From NCBI GenBank assembly GCA_011033025.1, contig WFMF01000018.1, positions 620,001 to 684,000 on the forward strand: DNA of 64,000 nucleotides. Reading direction: 5' to 3'. Shown in pieces: positions 10,276-23,061 of the stretch. Source of the DNA: Beroe forskalii (lineage: Eukaryota > Ctenophora > Nuda > Beroida > Beroidae). The position numbers were made by a program, and so were the translations under genes. Position 1 is the first letter of the stretch, and each line of letters begins with the position of its first letter. The notes beneath the pieces are model-generated. The model did not search any database, was not told where the DNA came from, and worked only from the letters and a program-made list of their open reading frames with translations.

Positions 10276-13200
10276 AACAGGACATCTCATCTCAAAAAAT
10301 CAACGCACCTACGACTTTTCATCTCACGACACTTCATCTCAAGACACTTCATCTCAAAGGGTGCGACATTTCATCTCAAGGGGTGCGACATTTCATCTCA
10401 AACTACGACACTTCATCTCGAAGGGTACGACTTTTCATCTCGAAGGGTACGACACTTCATCTCAGACTGCGACATTTCATCTCGAAGGGTACGACACTTC
10501 ATCTCATACTGCGACATTTCATCTCGAAGGGTACGACACTTCATCTCAGGGTACGACACTTCATCTCAGGGTACGACACTTCATCTCAGGCTACGACACT
10601 TCATCTCAGGGTACGACACTTCATCTCACACTGCGACACTTCATTTCAGGCTACGACACTTCATCTCAGGGTACGGAACATCATCTCAGACTGCGACATT
10701 TCATCTCAGGGTACGACACTTCATCTCTGGGTACGACACTTCATCTTAGACTGCGACACTTCATCTCAGACTGCGACACTTCATCTCAGGGTACGACACC
10801 TCATCTCAGACTGCGACACTTTATCTCAGGGTACGACACTTCATCTCAGGGTACGACACTTCATCTCAGACTGCGACATTTCATCTCAGACTGCAACACT
10901 TCATCTCAGGGTACGTCACTTCATCTCAGACTGCGACATTTCATCTCAGGGTACGACACTTCATCTCAGGGTACGACACTTCATCTCAGGGTACGACACT
11001 TCATCTCAGACTGCGACATTTCATCTCCGACTGCGACACTTCATCTCAGGGTACGACACTTCATCTCAGACTGCGACATTTCATCTCAGGGTACGACACT
11101 TCATCTCAGACTGCGACACTTCATCTCAGGATACGACACTTCATCTCAGATTGCGACACTTCATCTCAGGGTACGACACTTCATCTCAGACTGCGACACT
11201 TCATCTCAGGGTACGACACTTCATCTCAGACTGCGACATTTCATCTCAGGGTACGACATTTCATCTCAGAATGCGAACCTTCATCTCAGGGTACGACATT
11301 TCATCTCAGGGTACGACATTTCATCTCAGGGTACGACACTTCATCTCAGACTGCGACACTTCATCTCAGGGTACGACACTTCATCTCAGATTGCGACACT
11401 TCATCTCAGGGTACGACACTTCATCTCAGACTGCGACACTTCATCTCAGGGTACGACACTTCATCTCAGACTGCGACATTTCATACATCTCAGGGTACGA
11501 CATTTCATCTCAGACTGCGACACTTCATCTCAGGGTACGACACTTCATCTCAGGGTACGACATTTCATCTCAGACTGCGACACTTCATCTCAGGGTACGA
11601 CACTTCATCTCAGACTGCGACATTTCATCTCAGGGTACGACACTTCATCTCAGGGTACGACACTTCATCTCAGACTGCGACACTTCATCTCAGGGTACGA
11701 CACTTCATCTCAGACTGCGACATTTCATCTCAGACTCCGACACTTCATCTCAGGGTACGACACTTCATCTCAGACTGCGACATTTCATCTCAGACTGCGA
11801 CACTTCATCTCAGGGTACGACATTTCTTCTCAGGGTACGACACTTCATCTCAGACTGCGACATTTCATCTCAGGGTACAACATTTCATCTCAGACTGCGA
11901 CAGTTCATCTCAGGGTACGACACTTCATCTCAGGGTACGACACTTCATCTCAGGGTACGACACTTCATCTCAGGCTGCGACATTTCATCTCAGGGTACGA
12001 CACTTCATCTCAGGGTACGACACTTCATCTCAGACTGCGACATTTCATCTCAGGGTACGACACTTCATCTCAGGGTACGACACTTCATCTCAGGGTACGA
12101 CACTTCATCTCAGACTGCGACATTTCATCTCAGACTGCGACACTTCATCTCAGGGTACGACACTTCATCTCAGACTGCGACATTTCATCTCAGGGTACGA
12201 CACTTCATCTCAGACTGCGACACTTCATCTCAGGGTACGACACTTCATCTCAGGGTACGACATTTCATCTCAGGGTACGACACTTCATCTCAGACTGCGA
12301 CATTTCATCTCAGGGTACGACACTTCATCTCAGACTGCGACATTTCATCTCAGGGTACGACACTTCATCTCAGACTGCGACATTTCATCTCAGGGTACGA
12401 CACTTCATCTCAGACTGCGACACTTCATCTCAGACTGCGACACTTCATCTCAGGGTACGACACTTCATCTCAGGGTACGACACTTCATCTCAGGGTACGA
12501 CACTTCATCTCAGGGTACGACACTTCATCTCAGACTGCGACATTTCATCTCAGGGTACGACACTTCATCTCAGGGTACGACACTTCATCTCAGACTGCGA
12601 CATTTCATCTCAGGGTACGACACTTCATCTCAGGGTACGACACTTCATCTCAGACTGCGACATTTCATCTCAGGGTACGACACTTCATCTCAGACTGCGA
12701 CACTTCATCTCAGGGTACGACACTTCATCTCAGGGTACGACATTTCATCTCAGGGTACGACACTTCATCTCAGGGTACGACACTTCATCTCAGGGTACGA
12801 CACTTCATCTCAGGGTACGACACTTCATCTCAGACTGCGACATTTCATCTCAGATCGACACTTCATCTCAGGTGCGACATTTCATCTCAGGGTACGACAC
12901 TTCATCTCAGACTGCGACACTTCATCTCAGACTGCGACACTTCATCTCAGACTGCGACACTTCATCTCAGGGTACGACACTTCATCTCAGGGTACGACAT
13001 TTCATCTCAGGTACGACACTTCATCTCAGGGTACGACACTTCATCTCAGACTGCGACATTTCATCTCAGACTTCATCTCAGGCATACTTCATCTCAGGGT
13101 ACGACACTTCATCTCAGGGTACGACACTTCATCTCAGACTGCGACACTTCATCTCAGGGTACGACACTTCATCTCAGACTGCGACATTTCATCTCAGGGT

Positions 13201-16200
13201 ACGACACTTCATCTCAGACTGCGACACTTCATCTCAGGGTACGACACTTCATCTCAGGGTACGACACTTCATCTCAGGGTACGACATTTCATCTCAGACT
13301 GCGACATTTCATCTCAGGGTACGACATTTCATCTCAGACTGCGACATTTCATCTCAGGGTACGACACTTCATCTCAGGGTACGACATTTCATCTCAGGGT
13401 ACGACATTTCATCTCAGACTGCGACACTTCATCTCAGACTGCGACACTTCATCTCAGGGTACGACACTTCATCTCAGGGTACGACACTTCATCTCAGACT
13501 GCGACATTTCATCTCAGGGTACGACACTTCATCTCAGGGTACGACACTTCATCTCAGACTGCGACACTTCATCTCAGGTACGACACTTCATCTCAGGGTA
13601 CGACACTTCATCTCAGGTACGACACTTCATCTCAGGGTACGACACTTCATCTCAGGGTACGACACTTCATCTCAGGGTACGACACTTCATCTCAGACTGC
13701 GACACTTCATCTCAGACTGCGACACTTCATCTCAGGGTACGACACTTCATCTCAGGGTACGACACTTCATCTCAGAGTACGACACTTCATCTCAGACTGC
13801 GACACTTCATCTCAGGGTACGACACTTCATCTCAGACTGCGACATTTCATCTCAGGGTACGACACTTCATCTCAGACTGCGACACTTCATCTCAGGGTAC
13901 GACACTTCATCTCAGGGTACGACACTTCATCTCAGACTGCGACACTTCATCTCAGGGTACGACACTTCATCTCAGACTGCGACACTTCATCTCAGAGTGC
14001 GACACTTCATCTCAGACTGCGACACTTCATCTCAGGGTACGACACTTCATCTCAGACTGCGACATTTCATCTCAGGGTACGACACTTCATCTCAGACTGC
14101 GACACTTCATCTCAGGGTACGACACTTCATCTCAGGGTACGACACTTCATCTCAGGGTACGACACTTCATCTCAGACTGCGACACTTCATCTCAGACTGC
14201 GACACTTCATCTCAGGGTACGACACTTCATCTCAGACTGCGACATTTCATCTCAGGGTACGACACTTCATCTCAGGGTACGACACTTCATCTCAGACTGC
14301 GACATTTCATCTCAGGGTACGACACTTCATCTCAGACTGCGACATTTCATCTCAGACTGCGACACTTCATCTCAGGGTACGACACTTCATCTCAGGGTAC
14401 GACACTTCATCTCAGGGTACGACATTTCATCTCAGGGTACGACACTTCATCTCAGGGTACGACACTTCATCTCAGACTGCGACACTTCATCTCAGGGTAC
14501 GACACTTCATCTCAGACTGCGACACTTCATCTCAGACTGCGACATTTCATCTCAGACTGCGACATTTCATCTCAGACTGCGACACTTCATCTCAGACTGC
14601 GACATTTCATCTCAGGGTATCACACTTCATCTCAGGGTACGACACTTCATCTCAGACTGCGACATTTCATCTCAGACTGCGACACTTCATCTCAGGGTAC
14701 GACACTTCATCTCAGCACTTCATCTCAGACTGCGACACTTCATCTCAGGGTACGACATTTCATCTCAGGGTACGACACTTCATCTCAGGGTACGACACTT
14801 CATCTCAGACTGCGACATTTCATCTCAGACTGCGACACTTCATCTCAGGGTACGACACTTCATCTCAGACTGCGACACTTCATCTCAGACTGCGACACTT
14901 CATCTCAGACTGCGACACTTCATCTCAGGGTACGACACTTCATCTCAGACTGCGACATTTCATCTCAGACTGCGACACTTCATCTCAGGGTACGACACTT
15001 CATCTCAGACTGCGACGACATTTCATCTCAGGGTGCGACACTTCATCTCAGACTGCGACACTTCATCTCAGGGTACGACACTTCATCTCAGGGTACGACA
15101 CTTCATCTCAGACTGCGACATTTCATCTCAGGGTGCGACACTTCATCTCAGACTGCGACACTTCATCTCAGGGTACGACACTTCATCTCAGACTGCGACA
15201 TTTCATCTCAGGTACGACACTTCATCTCAGGGTACGACACTTCATCTCAGACTGCGACACTTCATCTCAGGGTACGACACTTCATCTCAGGGTACGACAC
15301 TTCATCTCAGACTGCGACATTTCATCTCAGGGTACGACACTTCATCTCAGGGTACGACACTTCATCTCAGACTGCGACACTTCATCTCAGGGTACGACAC
15401 TTCATCTCAGGGTACGACACTTCATCTCAGACTGCGACATTTCATCTCAGACTGCGACATTTCATCTCAGACTGCGACATTTCATCTCAGGGTACGACAC
15501 TTCATCTCAGACTGCGACACTTCATCTCAGGGTACGACACTTCATCTCAGACTGCGACACTTCATCTCAGGGTACGACACTTCATCTCAGGGTACGACAT
15601 TTCATCTCAGACTGCGACATTTCATCTCAGGGTACGACACTTCATCTCAGACTGCGACACTTCATCTCAGGGTACGACACTTCATCTCAGACTGCGACAT
15701 TTCATCTCAGACTGCGACACTTCATCTCAGGGTACGACACTTCATCTCAGGGTACGACATTTCATCTCAGACTGCGACACTTCATCTCAGGTACGACACT
15801 TCATCTCAGACTGCGACATACATTTCATCTCAGGGTACGACACTTCATCTCTCAGACTACGACACTTCATCTCAGACTGCGACATTTCATCTCAAGGTAC
15901 GACACTTCATCTCAGACTGCGACACTTCATCTCAGGGTACGACACTTCATCTCAGACTGCGACACTTCATCTCAGGCTACGACACTTCATCTCAGACTGC
16001 GACACTTCATCTCAGGGTACGACACTTCATCTCAGGGTACGACATTTCATCTCAGGCTGCGACATTTCATCTCAGGGTACGACACTTCATCTCAAACTGC
16101 GACACTCAATCTCAGGGTACGACACTTCATCTCAGACTGCGACATTTCATCTCAGGGCACGACACTTCATCTCAGACTACGACACTTCATCTCAGGGTAC

Positions 16201-16366
16201 GACACTTCATCTCAGACTGCGACACTTCATCTCAGGGTACGACACTTCATCTCAGGGTGAGACAAATTCATCTCAGACTGACACTTTCATCTCATCACTT
16301 CAAGATGAAATGTCTTCATCTCAGATGAAGACACTTCATCTCAGAGATGAAGTCATCTCAGACTGA
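10253..16366 (+). other. 2037-codon open frame running through the satellite
   Basis: ATG at 10253-10255 in good Kozak context (A at -3, G at +4). After about 35 codons the frame is a repeat of HFISGYDTSSQ, TTLHLR and DCDTSSQ-type peptides with a 20-residue period. The other two plus frames are also open for most of the array (for example 10383-16328). A 20-nt unit without stops forces this: the same peptide cycles through all frames and indels do no damage. Open length alone is therefore not evidence of coding. The upstream TATA box and the ATG context are the only signs that it might be transcribed and translated. Confidence 0.3.
10276..16255 (+). repeat. 20-bp satellite, plus-oriented block (~300 units)
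   Basis: Units are TCATCTCA + GGGTA or GACTG + CGACA + C or T + T. The two five-base alternatives (type A GGGTA, type B GACTG) alternate irregularly and the C/T position varies too, giving about four common unit types. No fixed higher-order period was visible on reading line by line. Rare length variants occur, for example near 11480, 12860, 13070, 14715, 15015 and 15820. Confidence 0.95.
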
Positions 16367-16870
16367 GATGAAACTTTCATCTCAGAGATGAAGTTTCATC
16401 TCAGACTGCGACTGAGATTCATCTCAGGGTACGACAGATCATCTCAGACTGCGACATTTCATCTCAGGGTGAGATGAATCTCAGTCTGAGATGAATCTCA
16501 GGGTGCGACATTTCAGATGAATGTCGAAGATGAAACGACATCGCATCTGAGATGAAATGTCGTCATCTGAGATGAAGTGTCATCTCAGAGATGAAATGTC
16601 GCAGTCTGAGATGAAGTGTCATCTCAGAGATGAAATGTCGCAGTCTGAGATGAAGTCAGACTGCGAGATGAAGTGTCGCAGTCTGAGATGAAATGTCGTA
16701 GTCTGAGATGAAGTGTCGCATCTCTGAGATGAAGTGTCATCTCAGACTGTCTGAGATGAAGTGTCGCAGTCTGAGATGAAATGTCGCAGTCTGAGATGAA
16801 ATGTCGCAGTCTGAGATGAAGTGTCGTACCCTGAGATGAAGTGTCATCTCAGATGAGATGAAATCATCTC
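16256..16870. repeat. Orientation-switch zone of the satellite
   Basis: Partial units of both orientations are shuffled (CATCTCAGATGAAG, CATCTCAGAGATGAAG and similar), many joined as short palindromes around CATCTCAGATG or CATCTCAGAGATG. To the left all units are plus-oriented, to the right all are minus-oriented. Confidence 0.9.
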
Positions 16871-18062
16871 AGTCTGAGATGAAGTGTCGTACCCTGAGAT
16901 GAAGTGTCGCAGTCTGAGATGAAATGGATGAAGTGTCGCAGTCTGAGATGAAGTGTCGTTCATCTGAGATGAAAACAACGCAAACTGAGATGAAGTGTCG
17001 CAGTCTGAGATGAAATGTCGCAGTCTGAGATGAAGTGTCGTACCCTGAGATGAAGTGTCGTACCCTGAGATGAAATGTCGCAGTCTGAGATGAAGTGTCG
17101 TACCCTGAGATGAAGTGTCGCAGTCTGAGATGAAATGTCGCAGTCTGAGATGAAGTGTCGCAGTCTGAGATGATTGTCTTACCCTGAGATGAAGTGTCGT
17201 ACCCTGAGATGAAATGTCGCAGTCTGAGATGAAGTGTCGTATCCTGAGATGAAGTGTCGTACCCTGAGATGAAATGTCGCAGTCTGAGATGAAGTGTCGT
17301 ACTCTGAGATGAAGTGTCGCAGTCTGAGATGAAGTGTCGCAGTCTGAGATGAAGTGTCGTACCCTGAGATGAAGTGTCGCAGTCTGAGATGAAGTGTCGT
17401 ACCTTGAGATGAAATGTCGCAGTCTGAGATGAAGTGTCGTACCCTGAGATGAAATGTCGTACCCTGAGATGAAATGTCGCAGTCTGAGATGAAGTGTCGC
17501 AGTCTGAGATGAAGTGTCGCAGTCTGAGATGAAGTGTCGTACCCTGAGATGAAATGTCGCAGTCTGAGATGAAGTGTCGCAGTCTGAGATGAAGTGTCGT
17601 ACCCTGAGATGAAATGTCGCAGTCTGAGATGAAGTGTCGCAGTCTGAGATGAAGTGTCGCAGTCTGAGATGAAGTGTCGTAGTCTGAGATGAAGTGTCGT
17701 AGTCTGAGATGAAGTGTCGCAGTCTGAGATGAAGTGTCGTACCCTGAGATGAAATATCGCAGTCTGAGATGAAGTGTCGCAGTCTGAGATGAAGTGTCGC
17801 AGTCTGAGATGAAATGTCGCAGTCTGAGATGAAGTGTCGCAGTCTGAGATGAAGTGTCGCAGTCTGAGATGAAAGGTCGCATCTGAGATGAAGTGTCGTA
17901 CCCTGAGATGAAATGTCGCAGTCTGGAGATGAAGTGTCGTACTGAGATGAAGTGTCGTACCCTGAGATGAAATGTCGCAGTCTGAGATGAAGGTCGTACC
18001 TGATGAAGTTTCGCAGTCTGAGATGAAGTGTCGTACCCTGAGATGAAGTGTCGCAGTCTGGT
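16871..18062 (-). repeat. 20-bp satellite, minus-oriented block
   Basis: Same unit, reverse complement (TGAGATGAAGTGTCGTACCC and the CGCAG alternative). It ends at 18062 in the ~170-bp repeat. Together with the plus block it forms a very large imperfect inverted repeat. The 411-codon minus-strand frame here is again the stop-free unit. Confidence 0.95.
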
Positions 18063-18605
18063 GAAATGAAATGAGTTATGGGCCAAAAACGTCATTTTGG
18101 CCACCCGCAGGGTGCAAATTCATATCTCAGTCGGGGAAGGTCGTACAGGTTCCGTTTATAGCTTAAAAGAATCGCAATCATCACATTTATAGACAATTGT
18201 TGATAAAGATAAGCCCTAAAAAGCACAGAAAATGAGTTATGGGCCAAAAAACCTTATTTTTTGGCCAACCGCAAGGTGGAAATTCATATCTCGGTCGGGG
18301 AAGGTCGTACAGGTTCCGTTTATAGCTTAAAAGAATCGCAGTCATCACATTTATACACAATTGTTGATGAAGATATGCCCTAAAATGCACAGAAAATGAG
18401 TTATGGGCCAAAAAACCTTATTTTGGGCCAACCGCAAGGCGGAAATTTATATCTCGGCCTAAGAAGGTCATGAAGGTTCCATTCATAGCTCAACAGAATC
18501 GCGATAAACAACTTTATATTGGAATGAACAAGTGCTCTAAAATCACCAGAAAACAAGTTATTGGTCAAAAACCTAATTTTGACCACCTTCAGGGTCGAAA
18601 ATTGG
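18063..18605 (-). repeat. ~170-bp tandem repeat, three units (copy X1)
   Basis: Three units of about 165-175 bp, each with GAGTTATGGGCCAAAAA, a CGGGGAAGGTCGTACAGGTT-type core and a run ending in GCACAGAAAAT. The reverse complement of this block lies at 23062-23600. The core CTACGACCTTCCT...GAGATA is shared with the TTAA palindrome and with 47.6-48.4 kb. Confidence 0.85.
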
Positions 18606-18663
18606 ATATTGTTTCATATTTGTCTAAGATAGTATGGGTTGGAGTTGACGCTGCTGGTTTATG

Positions 18664-19350
18664 GTGAGTGGTGATGTTTCATATCTCTATTGGAATCTGC
18701 TCTTACAAGCAATTTCTATAACCAGATGCGTAAATTTCTTCCTACATAATCTACAGCTTTTGAATGTTACAGATTCAAAATTATTTGATGAATTCAAACA
18801 AGGATACTTTTCAATCAAGAAAACTCAAACACCATGTACCAGAATGGCATTTGATCAAGCCTTAGAACAAAACAATTAAACTAATAAATCTAGAGCAGGG
18901 TTTGCAGATTTATTGAACATTTTAAAGAAAATTCAAGATTCCTTCGTAAGCTTGAAAATATCATGCCTGAAGTCCATGAAATTCTTAGCAGGATCAAAGA
19001 TGGTTCAACTGGGATGTCTGAACTAAAGCAAAAAGAAGCCATGCAATCTGTCAAAAGATATCTTGGAGATTGTCGTTTGGTACTGCAGAAATTCACCATT
19101 CAGATTGAACAGAACAAAAGTCATCGACAGAAACAGTATTTTCCAAAATCCAGTTATTTCTGACATGGATAAAATTTTTGATCTTCGAAAAGAGCAGTTT
19201 GAGGATTTCAAATTGATCAGATTTGTGTTCAGTCGTCTGGATTTGATTAACACAAAGATCAGTAAGAATAGTCTGAAGCTCCCAAAAGATTTGACAGACA
19301 AATTGTTCGAAATTCTATCAAAATTCTGCCTCCCGCAACATAAGTAATAT
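18664..19350 (+). pseudogene. Decayed transposon-type ORF with frameshifts
   Basis: Coding-like pieces in successive frames: GYFSIKKTQTPCTRMAFDQ (about 18800-18860), RAGFADLLNILKK, RKLENIMPEVHEILSRIK (about 18940-19000) and an end reading VISDMDKIFDLRKEQFEDF to SKFCLPQHK. The pattern YFSIxRxxxxxxxxAxDxxLEQ followed by a 'xxIMPEVH' segment resembles transposon-encoded proteins of invertebrates that I know only as uncharacterised. At least two frameshifts separate the pieces. Not functional as read. Confidence 0.45.
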
Positions 19351-19458
19351 TTAAATATTTCTATATTTGTGGTGCTGCAACTTATCATGAGAACCTTGCT
19401 CTTGAGCTGTTCTGCGACGAATTTCAAGAGTTCAAGGTCATTTAGGTGTTTGGAGCAA

Positions 19459-20352
19459 CCTACCTTAGTACAGGAAATTAAGAACTCCGAAAATTAAGAA
19501 GGCACAATATTACGCAGCACCAAATTAAGCATTTTTTGTGACTCCAGTGCTTAATTTTATGCTACTTAATTTAATGCTTTCTTAATTTCCTGCACGTAAT
19601 TAATTCGAGTTAAATTTCGGCAGCAAGAATGAGATCATTTTCATTTAATAAGTAACAAAATTTTGTTATTAAGTACATATTAATGATCCATTGGGCTTCT
19701 TAAGTTCTTAATCACAAATTTGAATGTTTGAGAACGGATCTAGTAGCTAGTCTACTGATGGATTCCTACACTCCTGAATCGCTCTGAGAACACCAGCTCC
19801 CTTTCACCCATTGATTATTATCTTCCTTGCTTCTTCTGTTTTAAAGAAACCATAAGACTTGGAGATTGCTCGTGCGTATAAGGGCTTGAGCTTACTTAAT
19901 CAGAGTATATCTACTTTAGTATCTGCAATATCCATGGTACTGGTAGGAATATTGGCAACGATTTCTGCAAGAGAACTTGAAAAATATGTCGAAAATTCCT
20001 TTTGCTCAAAAAAACTTCAAAGATTTGTTCACAGTGAGATCTAGAGTGAAATTCTTTGAGATTTCGATTTTCGACTATCACGATATTAAGTGATGAAGCA
20101 AGCTGACTATCCTTAATGGATAACTGGTGTATCACTACTGCTGACTGCATCAGATTTCTTTGTCTGATTATCTCATGACATGGTTAAATATGCGCGGGGC
20201 ACGTTTTGATTTGGTTCTGAAATAAATTAAGAACGCATATAATGTCGGACCATTTAATTAAGAAAGCACATTACTAAGTTACATCAAATTAAGCATTTTT
20301 GGCGGCTGGAGTGCTTAATTTTCTGCTTACTTAATTTCATGTACTAAGGTAG
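19459..20352. mobile_element. ~890-bp element with 27-bp imperfect TIRs
   Basis: The left end ACCTACCTTAGTACAGGAAA and the right end (complement AACTACCTTAGTACATGAAA) match at 24 of 27 positions. Inside, two hairpin-like stretches AAATTAAGCATTTTT...AGTGCTTAATTTT repeat near each end (about 19530-19560 and 20280-20315). No ORF above 80 codons with family support. Confidence 0.6.
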
Positions 20353-21717
20353 TTATATAAAATACATGGACCCACGCTTATCTGGCCCAATCTCCATACT
20401 ATCTGAGGGTGTAGCCCAAAGGATGTATTGAATAATCTGGTATAGATCAGCAGCCCATAGGGCAGAGGTAGAAATCAATGTTGACACAATCAGGTAGGGG
20501 TCTCTGTATAATAATAAGGTATAAGACACTCATGAAATGGGTTCTATAGTATTGCTGTAATGTTCTGAATATTATCTGATTTTATCTTTTAATAAACTAT
20601 GGAAATAAACTTGTATGCTATCAGATTTGATCACCATTTTCGCAAATTCGACTTAAATTCAGCAATAAGAGTCTACATTGCACTGACACATGTACTTCTT
20701 TTTCCAGGTGGACCAGAATGCCTTATGAAGAATGACGTCCTCTTTACAAAAGCACCAAATCTCAAATACTTGACTGTGTTGTCGCTCCAAATAGAAAAGA
20801 AAGACAGTGGACGTCTCATCACAACAATTTGATACGTTGGTATCAAATTGTTGATACGAAGATGTGTCGACATGAATGAATGCTTCCAAAAAATTGGAAG
20901 AGAACAGTATGCTCTTGCAATGCCGTTTTTATACTTTCAGTGGCTCAGATTCTACTTCAGCATAAGAAGAATAAACAATTTCTTTTTCAATAAATGGATA
21001 GAATCACAATTTGAGAGCAACATTACCATAGCATTTTAAAGGCTTAGCTGGTGCCCATCTGAAGCTACTATTAAGGACTGCCTACCAATACTATAAAAGT
21101 TTATTGTGTGGGTTAATGGTGGAGAGACAGCGTTTCTTTAAATAACTAACGTTTGCAGTTATTTAAATCATCTTCGACTAATAATTTGAGGAATAACCTC
21201 CATCAGAAGGTTGTCTCGAACTACATGTCAGGAGATGCCAATATCAAGCAGGCCATATCTGGGGTAATTCTACCAGCCAGTTGATCATGCCATCAGTTGA
21301 AGAGTGTGGATGGAAATTAGATAATGGGAATTTGTCGATTACTTGGGCTATTTTGAATGATAGTGAAATTTATTAAACAAGTTTATAAAGACCTGCAAGT
21401 GTCAAGTTGATTTGAATAAAAGTGTCAAGTGTATGTCTTTTTTTTTATTTCAAAAGTTTAAATTGATACCGATAACAATAGCATGTTTCTCAATATAAAA
21501 CTTCAACATAACTCACAAAATATCGAATATCAATTTAGGGCCCAGAACACATCCTCAGGACATAATGACACTGGCCCCTTGGCAAAAACAATCAATAAAT
21601 ATCTTATAAAATATTCATAATGCATATTGGATATGAGATTGAACATGAAGTTATGATATATTACTCCAACGTTCACGTTAACCAGTCTCTCTCGTTACCC
21701 GTAATACTAATAACAAC
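20353..21717. other. AT-rich stretch without supported gene
   Basis: Short open frames (20599-20832, 20848-21039) have no family signal. A small inverted repeat ACAATTTGATACGTTGGTAT/CAAATTGTTGATACG lies at about 20823-20860. Nothing else recognised. Confidence 0.4.
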
Positions 21718-22638
21718 TCATGTTATCTCGCGGGCAGTTTCAGTTCGTTGACGCTTGCGTTCTTCCACCCTCTTCTTGATCTCCTGGCGTTCTTCCACTG
21801 ATCTGTCGGGGCAGACAAACACTCTTTTACAAGAAGCAATGTCCTTCAGGTTCTTTGCCTTCCGCAAAACTTGCTTGACCTGGTCCGAGCCCCGTAGCAC
21901 TACCTTGATTGGACGACGATGTCCGGCCCTAGCCACAGCTCCCATTCTTGAGCACAGCACGACAGGCGGCTTCTCTCCCAGGTGTGTGAAGATTTCACTC
22001 ACCTTCTCCTCAACAATCTCGTCGCTTTCCTCCTCACAGCCAAAGATGATCATGTTGCGTGATCTATCCTCCGCCTGGACGGCACTCTTCACTGCAGCGG
22101 TAATCTTCTTCTCAGACAGCACTTCAGCGCACTTGCTCTCAACAATACTAGCGTAAGACTTCATCTCACTTTTTACAGTTTCCGAGCACTTCTGTTCCAC
22201 AGTACTGGCGTAGGTCTTCAGCCCAGTCTTCACTGCCTCCTGTACCTTTGAGAGCTGTCTGTCCTTCTCTGCGATGGCCTGCTCCTGCAGTTGTATGATG
22301 GTCTTCTGATCGGCAACCCTCGCAGCCATGAGTTCCCCAACAGATTCCGCTACTCCGCAAGCAGCCCTCATGATAGGGTCCATGTAGTGATCCGTGATGC
22401 AAAGTACATTCTCCAGCCACTCACACAGCTTTTCCTTCCTCACCTTCATGAAAGTCTCATGCGGAATATCCCGGGCACAGTCAGGGTTGTACTTCAACAC
22501 TGCCCCTATGTCTCCGCGGATCAGTCGCATAGCTCTTCGTACTGCCGGAACATCAGCCGGTCGGAATTCCATGCCAGAAGGTCTGTCAATGCCAATCTCC
22601 CTCAGATAGGGACTGGTATCTTCAAATGGGAGCGACAT
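21718..22638 (-). CDS. Non-LTR retrotransposon ORF1-type protein (306 aa), orphan
   Basis: ATG at 22636-22638, stop at 21718. Residues about 100-190 are an Ala/Glu/Lys-rich coiled coil with two TYASTVEQKCSE-like repeats. Residues about 193-290 fit an ORF1p RRM-like domain: RSRNMIIFGCEEE, then CSRMGAVA, RPIKVVLRGSDQV and KRVFVCPDRSVEERQE. ORF1 proteins of L1/L2/CR1-type elements bind RNA and act as chaperones in target-primed reverse transcription; that role is family knowledge. No RT or endonuclease frame follows on the minus strand (21.0-21.7 kb), so it is an isolated fragment or a domesticated copy. GC is higher than its surroundings and the frame is intact, which suggests recent arrival. 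Confidence 0.65.
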   Translation of the reverse strand: MSLPFEDTSPYLREIGIDRPSGMEFRPADVPAVRRAMRLIRGDIGAVLKYNPDCARDIPHETFMKVRKEKLCEWLENVLCITDHYMDPIMRAACGVAESVGELMAARVADQKTIIQLQEQAIAEKDRQLSKVQEAVKTGLKTYASTVEQKCSETVKSEMKSYASIVESKCAEVLSEKKITAAVKSAVQAEDRSRNMIIFGCEEESDEIVEEKVSEIFTHLGEKPPVVLCSRMGAVARAGHRRPIKVVLRGSDQVKQVLRKAKNLKDIASCKRVFVCPDRSVEERQEIKKRVEERKRQRTETAREIT

Positions 22639-23061
22639 TTAACACTGTACAATGTATAGTACAATGTATAAATATCACACAATGCACGTTGCAATACAAG
22701 CCTTGCAAGATTTCAAGAGCTGATAAGACGAGCAACGAAAGCGATAACAATTATACCACTTGTGGTACACTTAAACTGCAGTATTTGGGCCAGTGCAAGT
22801 GCGCAAGAAACTCACAGCAAATAATGGAAATACATTTTATCTTTGATGTTTAATTGCTCTGAACTAAGGTAGGTTTTCAATCGACTAGGTATTTCGTGAT
22901 GACACCGTTGGTAAGGATAATCTGCCAGAACATTACATGATATAGAGTAGATCCAATTGGTATTTTCTAGCAATGTTTTTGTTGCTTTGAGGGCATTCTG
23001 AGAACTTTAATGTTGCATTACTTTTCAAATTTTGATGCCTGAAATCTGATTTGTCTCCATG
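22639..23061. other. Sequence between ORF1 and repeat X2
   Basis: Three near-repeats of ACAATGTATAGTACAATGTATAA-like sequence just upstream of ORF1. Nothing else recognised. Confidence 0.4.

Noticed and set aside
10276-16255. CRISPR-like array (short repeats with alternating variable pieces)
   Set aside because: The variable pieces are only five bases with two states, the unit is 20 bp, no cas genes are present and the host is clearly eukaryotic.
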